This document shows positions 11,301-24,800 of a stretch of 64,000 bases of DNA, piece after piece. Position numbers and translations under genes: made by a program. The notes below the pieces were generated by a model, which made no database searches, was not told the origin of the DNA, and worked only from the letters and a program-made list of their open reading frames with translations. How positions within the stretch are numbered: the first letter of the stretch is position 1; the number at the start of each line of letters is the position of its first letter. This stretch comes from Phyto melanocephala (taxonomy: Eukaryota > Arthropoda > Insecta > Diptera > Rhinophoridae): the NCBI GenBank assembly GCA_941918925.1, contig OW799233.1:158402845-158466844 (forward strand), written 5' to 3'.

Positions 11301-12134
11301 TAAAAAAAATAAATGTATACAATAAATCATCAATCTTACCTATAAAGTACTCTTTATAATAGAAAAATAAAATTATTTTTCACTTTTAATACACATAACC
11401 ATCATCTTTAGTCTTTATTTGTTTAGATTCTGTAATTACTATTTTTTTTTATTGTAATCTACTCTATACAAATTTCTTTTATTTTTAAGTTAATCTATTT
11501 ACATTAAATTTTGAGACAATTAAACATTTAACAACTTATAAATATTGTTATTGTTTTATTGACTCATTCCATATTTACTATTAATAATGTTTAAAAGTTT
11601 GTTTTCATTTAACAAATATGAATTTATGCTACTTTACACAGACATTCAATTATATTTTATGGAAATAAATATTTTTCTAAAAACTTATATGAAATAATTT
11701 ACAATTCCTTTTATGTGTTTTGTTTGTGTTTTTATATTATTTTGAATTAATTTTGTTAAGAAATTTTTATTCTTAATTTATAATTTGCTACATTAATTAC
11801 AAATAACAGCGAAGAAAATGATTCAATTTAATTTGTGTAATTTATAAAATAATTTAAAGGAAATAAGGTTTTTAAAATAATGGAAAATCAATAGTAATAA
11901 AGTTAATAAATAAGTATGTTTTTCGTCTGCATGTTTTCTTTGTATAATGGGACGGATATTTGATCCAATGGACTTTGTTTAAAGTAATATTTGAATTTTA
12001 AGATTTCGTTGTTTAATATAAAATGAGAAATAATATATTTTACTCGTATATTCGGCTGTGATATACATATCTTATGCCATAACCAGTACCTAGTTTTTTT
12101 TCGAAGTCACAGTTTTAAAATTTATGAATCTTTT
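11301..12134. other. AT-rich intergenic DNA
   Basis: No coding signal, RNA gene or clear repeat seen. Confidence 0.35.
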
Positions 12135-12585
12135 TATACCCTTCACCTGTGGTGCAGATGGGTATTTATAGGTCTGTCATTCCGTGTGAAATTTCTACAA
12201 TTTTCATTTCCGACCCCATAGAGTATATATTTTCTGAAAGCTTCTGAATAGGGGAGTCAATTAAGCACTGTTCGTGTGTATGTTGAAATCAACTTTTTGA
12301 AGCCTCCAGATATTTTCAAGACCCGTGTAAAGTATATGATGAAAAAACCTAGACCGCCTCGTTTTTTTTTTAATTTTTGTATTTATTTATTTTTTTATTT
12401 TTTTTAACTTACATAACTACAATTTATAATTCTACAATGGGATGTTTTTAAGCGGATAAAGCCATTATAAAGATAATGAATGAAAATATTAATGAGATGA
12501 ATAGTGATACAAACAATTGCTATTGCATGACTACACGTTGTAAAGGGTATATAAGATACATATATAAATAGCACTCTTACTTGTT
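12135..12585 (+). repeat. mini-me-like dispersed repeat
   Basis: Starts TATACCCTTCACCTGTGG, carries 'GACCCCATAGAGTATATATT', 'GGGGAGTCAATTAAG', 'TTGAAATCAACTTTTTGAAGCC', the 'ACAAACAATTGCTATTGCATG' block and ends GCACTCTTACTTGTT. It has the same block order as the copy at 5112. Confidence 0.65.
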
Positions 12586-13825
12586 CTTCTTACAGTTTTT
12601 TATTAAGTTTAATTTATATCAAAGCACTTGTAGAATTTCTAACCCAAAATTTAACTTATAAAAAATAATACATATATTTTTAAACTGATTTTGAAATAGT
12701 CTTTCAAGAAAATTTTCAATCGCAATTTTTTATCGAACTGTTCGACTTTCAACAGACTCGTGTTATTAGCTAGATGGGGTTAGATGAGAAAAACACATAA
12801 GTATGTAGCGGTGACCGCTTGCTTTTGTTTTTGTAGTTTTAATTAAACTCTGTTGTTGCATTCCTAATAAAAAGTTGATGTTTTTGCCAATCGGTAATGG
12901 ACCAATTGAAACAATATTTTCCATTATTATTCTCATAGGAATATCAAATGAAGATATTAAACAAACGGGTTAAGAAGTTATTTGGAAGCTGCAAAAATTG
13001 ACTTTGTTTGATAAAATGGAGGCATGCTTGTTTTTTTGCTCACGTCTTAGCTCCTCATGGGTCGAAATGCTGATTTTAAATATACTAATTCTTTAAAGCG
13101 TTTCTGGTAAATTGATACCTGTTACGAGTTCGCGCGATTTCTGGGGGCTTTACAAATTTTATTTAATTGACAAAGACGGACACATGGATTTTGCTATCTA
13201 AAATTTCTATCTAAAAGATTTTAAAATATATGTATATACGTTATGGGGTTGCACCTTGTCGAAATTACGAATGGAATGACAAACTCATATATACCTTTTT
13301 ACACTTTTAGTTTGGTCTTTCTTCCTGAACTCGATTAGCGTAACAATTTGGAATGGGAATACTTTTATACCTGGAGAATTTTTTTATATAATACATTTAA
13401 TATCGAAATAGTACCTATACCAAGAGCAAACAGAAAATTTAAATGGTATTAGAAAATCAATAATACATTAATGCATGAACGGACAGGAAAAAAGAGGAAT
13501 ACAAAATAATAAAAGAAATGTTTTACTATACCAGCAATGTGGATCAGGTTCAGATGGTATTTAATAAATTTAAGTCCACCGCTTAATGTCGTCGGTTGCG
13601 ATAAATACATTTAGAAGCGATGGTATCCATTTGCTGAGCTTGTATCAAAATTACTAGAGGTAGTCGAAATTTTTGCAAAAGTGTTTTTTTTAAGTATACA
13701 AAATTCTCATCTGAAGTAAAAAAAGAAAACTTGCAAATGCACTAACAAATCATTTATTCGATTTGCAAAGATATTTTTTTTTTACCTCAGACATAAGGGA
13801 AAATATATTGTGGTTTAGGTTAGGT
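12586..13825. other. Intergenic DNA
   Basis: No open frame with coding character and no repeat that I recognise. Confidence 0.35.
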
Positions 13826-14440
13826 TAGATCCGGCAGCCGCCCGAAGGCATAGCTCACTTGGGTCCTCCGAGGGTCCCGTTGTGATACCGTAGGCACCAA
13901 CGCCCGTTCGGATTCAACCGAATGTAAGGTGGTACCGGCCCTTGCAAGTGCATCAGCTCTATTATTACCATCAATAACCCCATGTCCTGGAACTAGCACA
14001 AGGGTAACCGTCGAATGTCTCGCTATCTCCTCAAGAGACACCCGGCATTCCCGGGCAATTTTTCGATGTACTGTACACACTCTCAAGGGACCTTATAGCC
14101 GCCTTTCTGTCAGTAAATATATTAATATCCTTGCCAGATATTTCATTATACTGAATCTGTTCCGCGGGTGTCTTAATATCATTAATTCGGCCTGTATAGC
14201 GCTACAATAATCCGCTAGCCTCAGGGACAATTCCAAACCCAACTGGATCAAAAAGATACCACATCCAAAAGTTTGCGTAAACTTCCGAACCCTGATTGTC
14301 ACTTGCTTTTGCATCGTTACACGTACGTTTATCAAATTTGAAGTTGTATATGTGGCCCACCGGGGCATGTTACTTAGACGAAGTGTCTACACCGCGGTGT
14401 TATTGCTAGTCCGGGATATAGAGATTTTACCTCTCAGACT
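13826..14440 (-). pseudogene. RNase H relic of a non-LTR retrotransposon
   Basis: Two - strand frames together cover an RNase H domain of the I/Jockey type: GCGIFLIQLGLELSLRLADYCSAIQAE (around 14255-14180), then after a frameshift near 14090 IARECRVSLEEIARHSTVTLVLVPGHGVIDGNNRADALARAG. The VPGH...G.NRADALAR motif is the conserved C-terminal RNase H signature. Only the C-terminal part of the LINE ORF2 survives, with a frameshift. The block is GC-richer than its flanks. Confidence 0.7.
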
Positions 14441-14921
14441 TAGATGGGGCATAAAATAATCCTCAACCTCGTATTTGAAGATGTTAGAAAGACACAGATT
14501 GCACTAGACTAAGGATCACAGGTAAGTACACATTAACTGTAAATGCCAAGGGAGAACTCAGTCTAAAGAGATTCTGGTGATAATGAGAGAATTTCCAATT
14601 ATAAGTGCAGTGAAAATGTCGGAAAAAGTGTTCAATTCATAGGAAGTGAACATGCCTGTATGGTTGGGCGATCGTTACGTGGCAATCCTTTATAATATTA
14701 AAGGGCTGTAGAGGGAAACATATTTAAATTCTAAGTGGAATAATTATTGAAACAATTTCATCTATATTTGTATATAAATGTATTACCAGCCTCACTGAGT
14801 GTCGTGCCGCCACAGTCGTTTACTCAATACTATTATGCCTTTACAATGTATACTGATGATTATCTGCAGTCCTTATTACAGTTTCATTTAATTTGCTTTG
14901 TTTGCAAATTTTTATTTTAAC

Positions 14922-15002
14922 GGTCTTATTCATGAAAATTTCCATACGTAATAAGTTTTATGTACTCGTTATAAGCCTTTAATAATTTTTATGAATAAGA
15001 CA
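14922..15002. mobile_element. Short MITE with GTCTTATTCAT ends, copy 1
   Basis: Left end GTCTTATTCATGAAAATTT and right end AATTTTTATGAATAAGACA are inverted repeats about 17 bp long. A related element lies at 37459-37548. Too short to code. Confidence 0.55.
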
Positions 15003-18000
15003 GTAAATAATTAAACTTTGGCCTCGAGGATTGGTATTAAATATTAATGTACAACACACAGTAGGGAAGCAATGAAATATTTTAGAAATAATTCAGTTAT
15101 TTCTAGTTCAATCGACACAAAATTTTGCGTAAGAATAGCAAAGAGTTTTTAAAATTAAGTTTTAAGGATAAACTTTCATATTGCTTAGGATTTTAAACTT
15201 GGTACTGGCAATAATTTGATTCTTTTTTTCTTTAAATATTATTAAAGAGACTTATTTTTTCTCTTTTCGTTGCGTTACTTTTTTTGAAAAAAAATGTGGG
15301 AAAAAATACGTTCAAAATCAAACCTAAAAAACTTATTATTAAAATGTTTTAGTTTCCTTGCATCATCTAACAATACACATTTAAACATGGAAATTTGTTA
15401 AAGAATTATATTTAATTGCAATATTTATATTCATGTTCTTTATCCAGTACAATAAAGCGTTGGTTTTTTTATTATTAATATTTTTTAAAGTTCTATTTAA
15501 AGTAAGATTTAGCTAATTGTTCAATTTAATTGTAATTAGTTTTTTTGTAAATAACAGGACTTACTTTCACTTACACTTTCTTTTTAATTTTCATAAGAAT
15601 TAACGTTTTTTGTTCCAAATTAAGATTTTATTTTGCTTAAAAAATAAAATACCAATCTTTTAAATAAAAATTTTTTATTAACAAAATAAGAAAAAAAAAA
15701 AAAAAAATAATTTGTTCACTTTATGAACAATTAGTTTAATTGCCGCTAAAATTTGTTCGTTTATTATTTTTTTTGTTAATTACAGTTTTCTTCAAGAAAC
15801 TAAAATTAAAAAAAAAAAAACTAAATAAATTGTAAACAAAATTAAATTTTAATATCTAAAACTAATTCTAATAATACATTAACATTTTATATTAAATATT
15901 TGTTTTTTCTGCTTTTTTTATTTAAATTTAAAATATAGTTTTTTTTTTAATTTTTATTGTACATAATACGACATCTAGTGGACACTAAGGAGAATTTCTT
16001 TAAAGTGCTAAAATCTCTAATTTTTTTTTAAATAAATTATATTTAAAAAAAAAATATCAATCACAATTAAAAAATATATATTTTAATATTATTTTTTTGT
16101 TACAATTTTATGTGAATAATTTTTTATTAAATAACATTTAATACTTAATATGCAGTAATTGGTGTAATACATTTTGTAATAATTGTTTGTTTTTATTGAA
16201 AACTTTTTAGTTTAATTTTTTTTTAATTTATAATCTCCAATAAAACTCAGTCTAAATTCTGGAGTTGGTCTTTAATAATAATACAAGTTATTTAAATTCT
16301 TTTTTGCTGTTAAATTTATTATAAATACATAACAATTGCTATAGTTTTTTTTTATTTAGTTTTATTTCGAAACTAAAAGTTTACAAAAATCAATGGTCGT
16401 TTTTAGAAGTTAGACTTTTTATAAAGCTTTTCTTTTTTGAGGATTTTGTTTTTTTTTGTTTGTTCATTTAGTTTTAAAAATATTGTTTAATTAAAAGTTT
16501 TTAGTATTTCAAACTTTATTTAGTGTTTGCCTTAAAAGAAGGACTTTTCTTAAGTCTACCCGTAATTTTCTTAATATTTTAATTACAAATTTTTTATTTG
16601 ATTTTTTTTTTAAATTGATAACTGTGTGAGATGATCAGCTTTAATTAAAAATAAAATAGTGGTCGTTTGTAACAGATATTCCAATGTTGATATCCATACA
16701 GATAACGCTACTAGTCCATTTACACATGTAAAGTATACTGCTTTATGAAAAAGGACTAGTTCAAACAACACCCAAATGTATAGAGAAAACATGGTCCGAT
16801 TTAACATTGCGATGTTCAAGGGATGAACAATATAAACCAGCTTTACATCGGTGAAGTCTCAACACTACTTTTTGTTACTACTCGATGAAACTCCTAAACG
16901 ATCATTATACAATTTCTGACAACACTAATACAGTCCTTAAAACACGAACACTTGTCGCTTAACTACAAACTATGGTTTGCAAATAACTTGTTCCATTACT
17001 ACATTACATAAATTCATGTCGTAACTGGTCCATTTTGGCTGCCATGGACGACATAGTCCAATATTATCTGCAGGGATAACATAAGATCGAGTCAGAGTAA
17101 GCGGTAAAAGTGAAGTTATAACACAAGGGTAAAAATAATTGACTGTGTTTTTTGCTATGTGTTAGTTTAAAAGATGTCAGAGTGAGCGTGAAACTTGATG
17201 TATACTGGTTTGTAGCTTCTCTTTACGTGCACACTCTAACGCATTAGCTTAAGTTGGTTCCATATTTATTTATACTATGTTCCTCTAAACCAAAGACATT
17301 TTAGACATAAATTATTTTTAAGTAATTTAATTTTACTGTAACTAGAAGGCTAAGCAACAACTAAAAAGATTTTGCGAAACAAATTTTTTTCCTCAACTCT
17401 TCAACACGAATTTTTTGCGAACGCCTCCACAATTGTTTAAATACCCTATAATCAGAGAAGTTATGTTAACTTTTTCGCAACTAGTGGGGGTTGATGCCTG
17501 GATTATTTTCAAAGAGACTAACTGGCTATTTTAACATTGCGATGTCCTACACAGTAGTCAATCGTCCGACTCTAGATGACTTTTAAACTTAGCTACTTAA
17601 AAGTAAGATTAAAGTCACCCCAGTTATAGTTAGCCCAACCTAGCGTTTACACATGCCACTAAGTAACAGTACGAAAAACTCAATACACTTACACATTTTA
17701 ACTAATACACCCATATTTTGTGCAATGGCAGCTAAATTTGCATACGAGTAGAAATTTGACAATGGCATGCCACAAAGTTTCAAAACGATAAACAGTGTTA
17801 CCTTCTTAAAATTGAATACAAATTTACTGGATTATTGTAAATTTGTAATTAAAGTTTAAACTTGTTAAATGTATTATTTAGATATATGTTTGAAATGCTC
17901 ATTAAAAATGCAAATTTTATTTTTGGCCATTAATATTATTAAAATTAATGATGAACTCGGTAACTATATCTAAACAAAACAATCAAAAAGTAAATATGGA

Positions 18001-19422
18001 GGCAAAATTAAAACAAGAAGATTATGTTTTAAAGTTTACGCTTTGACGACATTTTGAAAATGAACTTGCACTCGCATTTTTCGTTAATAATACGTATCAA
18101 CAATTGCATGCCACTACTTGCATGTGTAAATGCAAGGTAAAGTTTAAGTAAACTGTAAATTGACTTTATTTAAAATAAATTTATAAATAATTTACTTTTT
18201 ACAAAAATTCATTTATGCGTCTTTCTCACTTCACTGATTTCCAGCACAAAAATTTCGAAAATGAAAAATAATAGGAACAAACAAGCAAAAATACCGTTTA
18301 AAGTTTCTCAGAGCAAAATAAAAAAAGGGAAAAACTAAACACTCTTAGGTATGCTTTAAATTTGGGTAACTTCTGGATAACTGTGTAGTTAGCTTAAAGT
18401 TAGTTGGTAAAAAGCTTACTTAAGAAGAGTTATTTTCGTAGTCGACTTCTCTCTTGCTTATAGGGTAGTTATGCAATAAAACATTTGTAAATTGACACAC
18501 TTCTTTTTATCATACAACTTTTTTGAAATTCTTAAGTCCGTATGCAAAAAGAAATGTAAAACTGTTGGTTTTGCACTGAACATTTAAAGCACTAACAAAA
18601 GCTACCTCCACAAAATCTTCTTTGTATCTTGAGGACAATACACAAATTGATTTTCTTCAATGAATAATTGCATTACTATAACGTCACAACTTTAAAATAT
18701 TTATTTAGCGCTTCCTAATAAAGAAAGTAAAGTTTTGAATTTGCTTACCCAGAGTTGGAGTGCCAACTATAAAGAGTAATTTAATCTACCAAAAAAATGG
18801 AGGAAAACGTTTTAAAGATTTAAAGCTAAAGTGGAGTATGTAATTTACTTAAGAAGCAAAACAAAACAAAACAAAACAAAGGTATTAGAGATACGTAAGT
18901 TTCGGCAAACTTCAATTAAGTTGAAGTGAAAATGACTATTTCTAATATCTATGGCTTAAATGAAACCTTCTAAATATGTCATGTTGGTATTCAAAGTTTT
19001 ATATTTTATTGTCCTTAATTTTGTTGTGTACCTCATTGTCCTTTGTTGTATGAACTGCATTTAAGTATGTATCCAACTAAAAAGCTTGCGAAGGAAAAAG
19101 GAAGATAGAATATAAGTAATAGAGCATTGACTACACTACATTGACTGCACAAATGTTAAAGCATTAGTTGTATAACTTCTTGGTTAAGGAAACTTGAAAT
19201 AAATAATAATACAATTTGTATTATTAAGCTATTGAGTCTTACTGAATCAGAATCGGAAACGCTTCTGTACACGACTAAAAAAATATTTTTTGTGTCTTTA
19301 AAAATATTACTATACATGTTTTAATCAATCGCACACACTCATCAGCCAATATTATTTCCATTTACAAATCATCTTTAACGTAATTTAAAAGTTGAGTTTT
19401 TAAAATCTAAGCATCATTTCAC
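15003..19422. other. Gene-poor interval and presumed 3' UTR of wake
   Basis: Very AT-rich, with long A and T runs between 15200 and 16600. No coding exon, tRNA or clear transposon relic seen. The portion next to 19422 should contain the wake 3' UTR; its poly(A) site cannot be placed reliably. A short (AAAAC)n run lies near 18858. Confidence 0.4.
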
Positions 19423-21819
19423 TTAAATCAAATGAGACTTTCGATTTGAATGTTCTATTGCAGCCAACAGCTCATGTTTTTGTCTAACGTATAAACGGCC
19501 TTTTTTCCAGGGGTTTTGCAGTAGAAGAGGTCTGAAATCATCGCGTAAACAACGTTCTCTTGCACCTATAACAGCTACTAAACAGAAACTATCCAGCGTA
19601 TCGGCAGAATATATGGGACCATTACTGCCTTTTAATACCGCAGCCATGTTCAGTTGTTTCACTACCAAATTGACAACCTCGCGAGCTGTGGTCTTGGCGG
19701 TGACATGTAATTTAAGGCTAGTGCCTGAAGCCAAACCTGTATTGTATGCTGTATATACTTGTATAATGCCAGATGGAGTGCTGTGTGCTTCCGTGGAATT
19801 CAAGGCTAGACTGGGACAACTAGTGGCTGTATATTCCTCTTCGCTATTCTGTTTTTGTAGATTTTTACTTAAAGATGATGAGCCGGCGATAGGTGTAAGA
19901 TTTTCACTCAAACTGGAGGAAGTGGAGTTTTTCGCTTCCATTTGAAGAGACGTCAGGGTGGTCTTTAAGTAAAGACTGTTATCTCTCAGATTAGTACTAG
20001 AAGCTGATTTGACTTTATCGGCAGTTTTTATTTGTTTACTTTCGTATTCTCTATTGCAACTAACTTTTAACGACTGACACGAACCTGCTGATGAGGTATC
20101 CCTGCCCAAGTATGGTGCGGAGGAGGAGTGCACTGTGATAAGAGGCGTTATTGGTGTTGAAGTGGGTGTAACATTTGAACTTGTTCGTTTTCTTTGTAGT
20201 ATTTGCGACTTTTGATTTTGTTTCTTGGCAGCTTCGCTAAGCGTATCATCTGAACGTGATGGTGGCATGTTAAAAATTTGTCCGAAATCACTAGTGCTCG
20301 TTAAGACTGAATCAGTAGTAGAGTGAAAACTTTGAGTGGTGTAGTGTGACGTACCCGAATCTCCCGAGTTTTTACGCAAAGACATTTCTGAAGTCATAAA
20401 ATCGTTGCTAACTTGTAATAAATTTGGAGTTGTCGGTGTTACAGCGTTAGTTTGAGTAGTTTCCATTTGATTTTGTTGCTTTTGATTACGTGTCCCTGAA
20501 GTAGGTGTGATGGCTTTTAAGCCAAGATTTTGTTCGGACTTAGAATGTTCAGGCAAGATATTTACGTTGCCTGATGAGGAGGCACCAGGGCCCGGCCAAC
20601 TACCTCTACCGGAACCAGATTTCGTGAATTTAACATCTCTCATGGGTGGTTGTAGCAACTGAGAATTTTCCTCTACTTGTTGGCCAAAATCTAAAATTTC
20701 TCTCATCGCTGCCGAAGGTGGGGCATTTTTATCTCTAGCAAATGCTATAACATCCATCAGCCAACGTACAGCTTTCCAAATTGCATTTAAACTTGAAGTC
20801 AATTCTTGCAATTTAGCTAGACGTTCTTTGGCTGTTTGCAGTTCTGAGGTGGAGAAAGCTTCTCTCTGCGAGTAATTAGCCAAAGCAGTATCCAATTCTA
20901 AAATACACGAAAGTCTGGCATATTTTTGTATTATGCCTGGTTGGTAGGTGCTTAAGTGTATCATTTCAAAGGCTTGTATACTTAAACTAGCCAAATCGTC
21001 ACGCTGTAGCAATAGCTCAGATTGTCCTGGCACTGCACAACTTAACTCCACAGAGGGACAAATTATAAGGAAACTTATATCTCTGCTGTGCTCTATCACT
21101 TCCACATCATATAAACGATGGGTTGATGCCTCTTCCGTTTTTATATTCATATGCTTAAACAGTTTTTGTATGGCTATAGTCAATTCATACAAAAACAATC
21201 TTTGAACCTCGGTAGTAGCTTCTGTATTCGTATTAAAATTTAGTGTAATCCTTAAAGGACTAGCACTTCTTCTTCCGTCATTGGATTTATTATCGTCATC
21301 CTTTTTTAATACTTGCCATTCTTCGGCTGTTATATGACTATTGTTTCGTACTTTGTAATGGGGCAGGACATTCGGTGTCTTAGATGGCACCACCACTTGT
21401 ATTTGATCAATTGAACACTGCATTTTCAAATAGCCCAAGTACAAGCCCGGCGCTAAACGTTGCAAAGCGGTTTGATGATATTGTATTTGATCGGAAATGG
21501 ATGTTATTAAGACCTCATTTATGTTGTACTCTTCATGCAAAGCACCAATTTTCTTTTGTAATTTATTGACGGGCAGCCATCGAGAGTTTAAGATAGACAC
21601 AACTTTTTGACTTTTAACAGCTTGTATACAAGTTAATACCACAGTGCCGTGAGTATCTCTCAGGGGCTTATAATACAACTGGCCGAGATCATTAAAGCCC
21701 AAAGCGGATTGCATTTGACAAACGGCCGACAAAAGTTTGGTGCGGAAATGATTTGCAGAGGTGAGATTGCGTTCCATATCAGTGCGCAGTGATTTTACAT
21801 CATCCCAAGTGCAAGCCAC
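19423..21819 (-). CDS. wake: wake, last exon (family core and RA domain)
   Basis: Codes for the C-terminal 798 residues, beginning VACTWDDVKSLRTDMERN after the AG|GTG acceptor at 21820/21819. The exon holds the helical family core (KLLSAVCQMQSALGFND, HQTALQRLAPGLYLGYLKMQ), a Ser/Thr/Gln-rich disordered stretch, and the Ras-association domain in the last ~115 residues (IIQVYTAYNTGLASG...CLRDDFRPLLLQNPW...GRLYVRQK). The GTG at 21819 is an internal codon, not a start. The stop is at 19423-19425. Confidence 0.95.
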   Translation of the reverse strand: MACTWDDVKSLRTDMERNLTSANHFRTKLLSAVCQMQSALGFNDLGQLYYKPLRDTHGTVVLTCIQAVKSQKVVSILNSRWLPVNKLQKKIGALHEEYNINEVLITSISDQIQYHQTALQRLAPGLYLGYLKMQCSIDQIQVVVPSKTPNVLPHYKVRNNSHITAEEWQVLKKDDDNKSNDGRRSASPLRITLNFNTNTEATTEVQRLFLYELTIAIQKLFKHMNIKTEEASTHRLYDVEVIEHSRDISFLIICPSVELSCAVPGQSELLLQRDDLASLSIQAFEMIHLSTYQPGIIQKYARLSCILELDTALANYSQREAFSTSELQTAKERLAKLQELTSSLNAIWKAVRWLMDVIAFARDKNAPPSAAMREILDFGQQVEENSQLLQPPMRDVKFTKSGSGRGSWPGPGASSSGNVNILPEHSKSEQNLGLKAITPTSGTRNQKQQNQMETTQTNAVTPTTPNLLQVSNDFMTSEMSLRKNSGDSGTSHYTTQSFHSTTDSVLTSTSDFGQIFNMPPSRSDDTLSEAAKKQNQKSQILQRKRTSSNVTPTSTPITPLITVHSSSAPYLGRDTSSAGSCQSLKVSCNREYESKQIKTADKVKSASSTNLRDNSLYLKTTLTSLQMEAKNSTSSSLSENLTPIAGSSSLSKNLQKQNSEEEYTATSCPSLALNSTEAHSTPSGIIQVYTAYNTGLASGTSLKLHVTAKTTAREVVNLVVKQLNMAAVLKGSNGPIYSADTLDSFCLVAVIGARERCLRDDFRPLLLQNPWKKGRLYVRQKHELLAAIEHSNRKSHLI

Positions 21820-24800
21820 CTAAAAGAAAGAAATTGATTTAGTGCCGCTACTCACTTTAGTGACCATTAAGTTACCTTCATCAACCAATGATAATCACTA
21901 TTTGAAGAACTGGGATACGATTCATCGATTTCAATAACGGGTAGAAAATCCTCACTAGTTACCAAAACCTTATCCTCACAGTACACAATGCTGGCCAAAT
22001 AAATGCCCCTGCAAAATATTTATTAAAGATTAATTAATTCATTTTTCCTTCAATTTAGAAAAAAAAACTCCATTAAATCTACCTTCTCAAATTCTTTTGA
22101 AACTTGGATGCTACTGAAAATAATTGCTTAATCGTTGTTTTCTTTTTGGGATTTCTTCTTTGAGCACTATTCGTATCCAAAGTCAATTCCGACACGTCAG
22201 CCGGTCGTGCCAAGCGCACTGCGGTAAATAAATTATCCAACATACGTTGGCGTCCTAGATAACGATCTTCACGATTATTGAGATCACGCCAGCCTAAATA
22301 GTAAAAAAATTGTGTAAATCTAGTTGTTGTTTTTTTTTTTATGAATGATTATGCTATTACTTGTACTTACTTGATGGTATAATACTGGCAGGTATGGAGG
22401 TTTTATATGGACCCCAACCTTTAACATTTCCACAGGCAGCACGTAAAAAATAACGTCTTCCTTGTGTTAGACCAGATATATGACATTGAGTGCCCATGGT
22501 GCCATGATAACTACGCCATTCCATTAGCTCACGTTCACCAACAATATTGCTGAAATCAGCACGTGTCGACCATTGCACTGAAAGGGGTAAAATATAAAAT
22601 GTTATACGAGACAATTTGATTTTTTTAGTTAAAATTTTAAAAAATTATCGCATGTGTTCTGTATTCCGAGTGAAATTTAATCACTCGGAATTGCCATTGT
22701 AGTGTCATTGTTTATAACAACAATTTCATGGCAATTCCGAGTGATTTTATTTCACTCGGAATGCAGAACACAGGCGTATTTCTTGGGAAATTCATACAAG
22801 AGAGACACTGTACTGTCATCACCTTTTAACACTAATAATTTTTAATCACCTTCAAATAAATAAGTATAGCATATGATATTTATTATTTTACAATGAAAAA
22901 GACAATACTTTTCTTTAATTTTAATTTTTTTTAAATTACGACAATACGATACTTAGGACTTTATGTGAATACACCATATGTTAAGAGGCACTAATTTATT
23001 TAAAGGTGATTACTTTTTAATATTGTTAAAAGCTTCGAATTCTCTCTGTCTTATTTATTTAAAAAAATAAAAACTATTAAAAAAATATTTCCGAATTGCG
23101 ATTACCTGATGAATAATCATGTCATGGTTTATACTATAAAATTACTCTTTATATTTTGCATGTGTTTTTTTTTGTAAAAAAACAAAATAAGGAACCTTTC
23201 GCTTAACGCTCTTTTTTAGATATGGCTGTTATCTAATTTTTAAAAAATTAAGCACTGTTAATAACCTTTGCTGTTTGACAGATCCCTCCAAGGTTCTCTT
23301 TAAATTAATAAAATATTTCTTTTTCTATTGTATATACATACATATTTGCTTACATTGTGAAAAGTTAAACATAGTTTCGAATTCAAAGATATTTTTTATT
23401 ATCCTAACTAACTAAACTAAAATATACCACTTAAACATACGTGAGAGTTTGCATACTGTATTAAAACACATACACAATAGGGATTTCTATTTATAGTTTG
23501 TACGACGAGTATACTCACACATTGTATTTTTACATTCAATAAATTACTGTATTGTAGATGCATGTACATATGTATGTGTGTATATGCATTACTTATAATT
23601 GCTGCTAAGTTTATTTACCTTTGAATTTAGTACCAATTGCTCCTTCAAATGGTTCAATTATTTGCACTTGTATTGAATTATCACCCGTCACATCAACAGT
23701 AACAGATGCCGGACCATCTGGGGGTCGTGCCTGATCCCAGCCCAATAGTAGGCGACGCAAACCTTTAACACGTCGTTCCCACATACCAATTTGTTTGTCA
23801 ATTTCATTGCCGGTACAACCCGTTACGGAGGAACCAGTATTGCCTGTAAATGCAAAACAACAAAACAGATAAATTTTTGTTAAGAAAATATTTATATAAG
23901 TTATAAAGCAGGTGAGTTCATGAATGTGACAATGAAGTTTTAAATAGATGTGAAGCTGCATTAACAACTAAATTTTTTTTTTTAAATTTCATAAGTTTGT
24001 AATGAAAGGGTGTCTCAGTAAGAATGCACTTTTTAAATGTAGTATAAATTTTTTTTATACAAGTATAGCAATTTACGAAAGAACAACGCATTATAATTGT
24101 GAAAACGTATTACAAAGATTTTGACAGTTATGCTGGGGGACCACTTGAAAACTTTGAAGAATTTTCAGTCGAGGAAGTGTACGTTATACATATATATAAC
24201 ATTCGAAGAGTGTTCAAAAAATTTTATGAAACTAGCTCGGTTCTGGACAGTAAGACTTTTGTGAGTCAATGTACTGGTCAGTATTTTGAAAACATTGCTG
24301 TTATAAGAAAGAGTGTCGCCAAAACCCCAAAAATATCAAGTCGGTTGTCGTCAACAACATCAAATTTCACAAAGCATTACGCTGTGAATTTTGACAAAAG
24401 ACCTCCACCTTCGTGCGTACAAAAGCAGAACAAGTACAGTTAATGCCAATTTTTTTAAAAAGTCAACTTCTTCGATGAAACGCATCTTTTTCCGAATGTC
24501 TGGTGCGGATTTTGGTCGTGCCGGATTTGCAGTAAATGTAAACGGCATTCGTTACAGGACGGCATGAATCTAGACGACATGTGGTGTAAGCTAAACGGTG
24601 CCCCCTGCCGCACCGCGCATGAAACAATCCATTTTAAACAGCAACGATTTCCAGAACAAAATATCTCAAGAAATTCTGATGACATCGGGTCACCAAGATC
24701 ATGCAATTAAACGGCTTACCTTTTTTCTCGTCTTTGGGGCCTTGTCAAATCTCCGGCTTATGCAAAATAAACCAGAAAACAATTTCTGAATTCAAAATAA

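Noticed and set aside
19613..19945. Open frame of 110 codons on the + strand
   Set aside because: It lies antisense to the RA-domain exon of wake and is a shadow of it.
24099..24443. 114-codon + strand frame as a host gene
   Set aside because: It lies between TIRs and matches the N-terminal part of a broken Tc1/mariner-type transposase.
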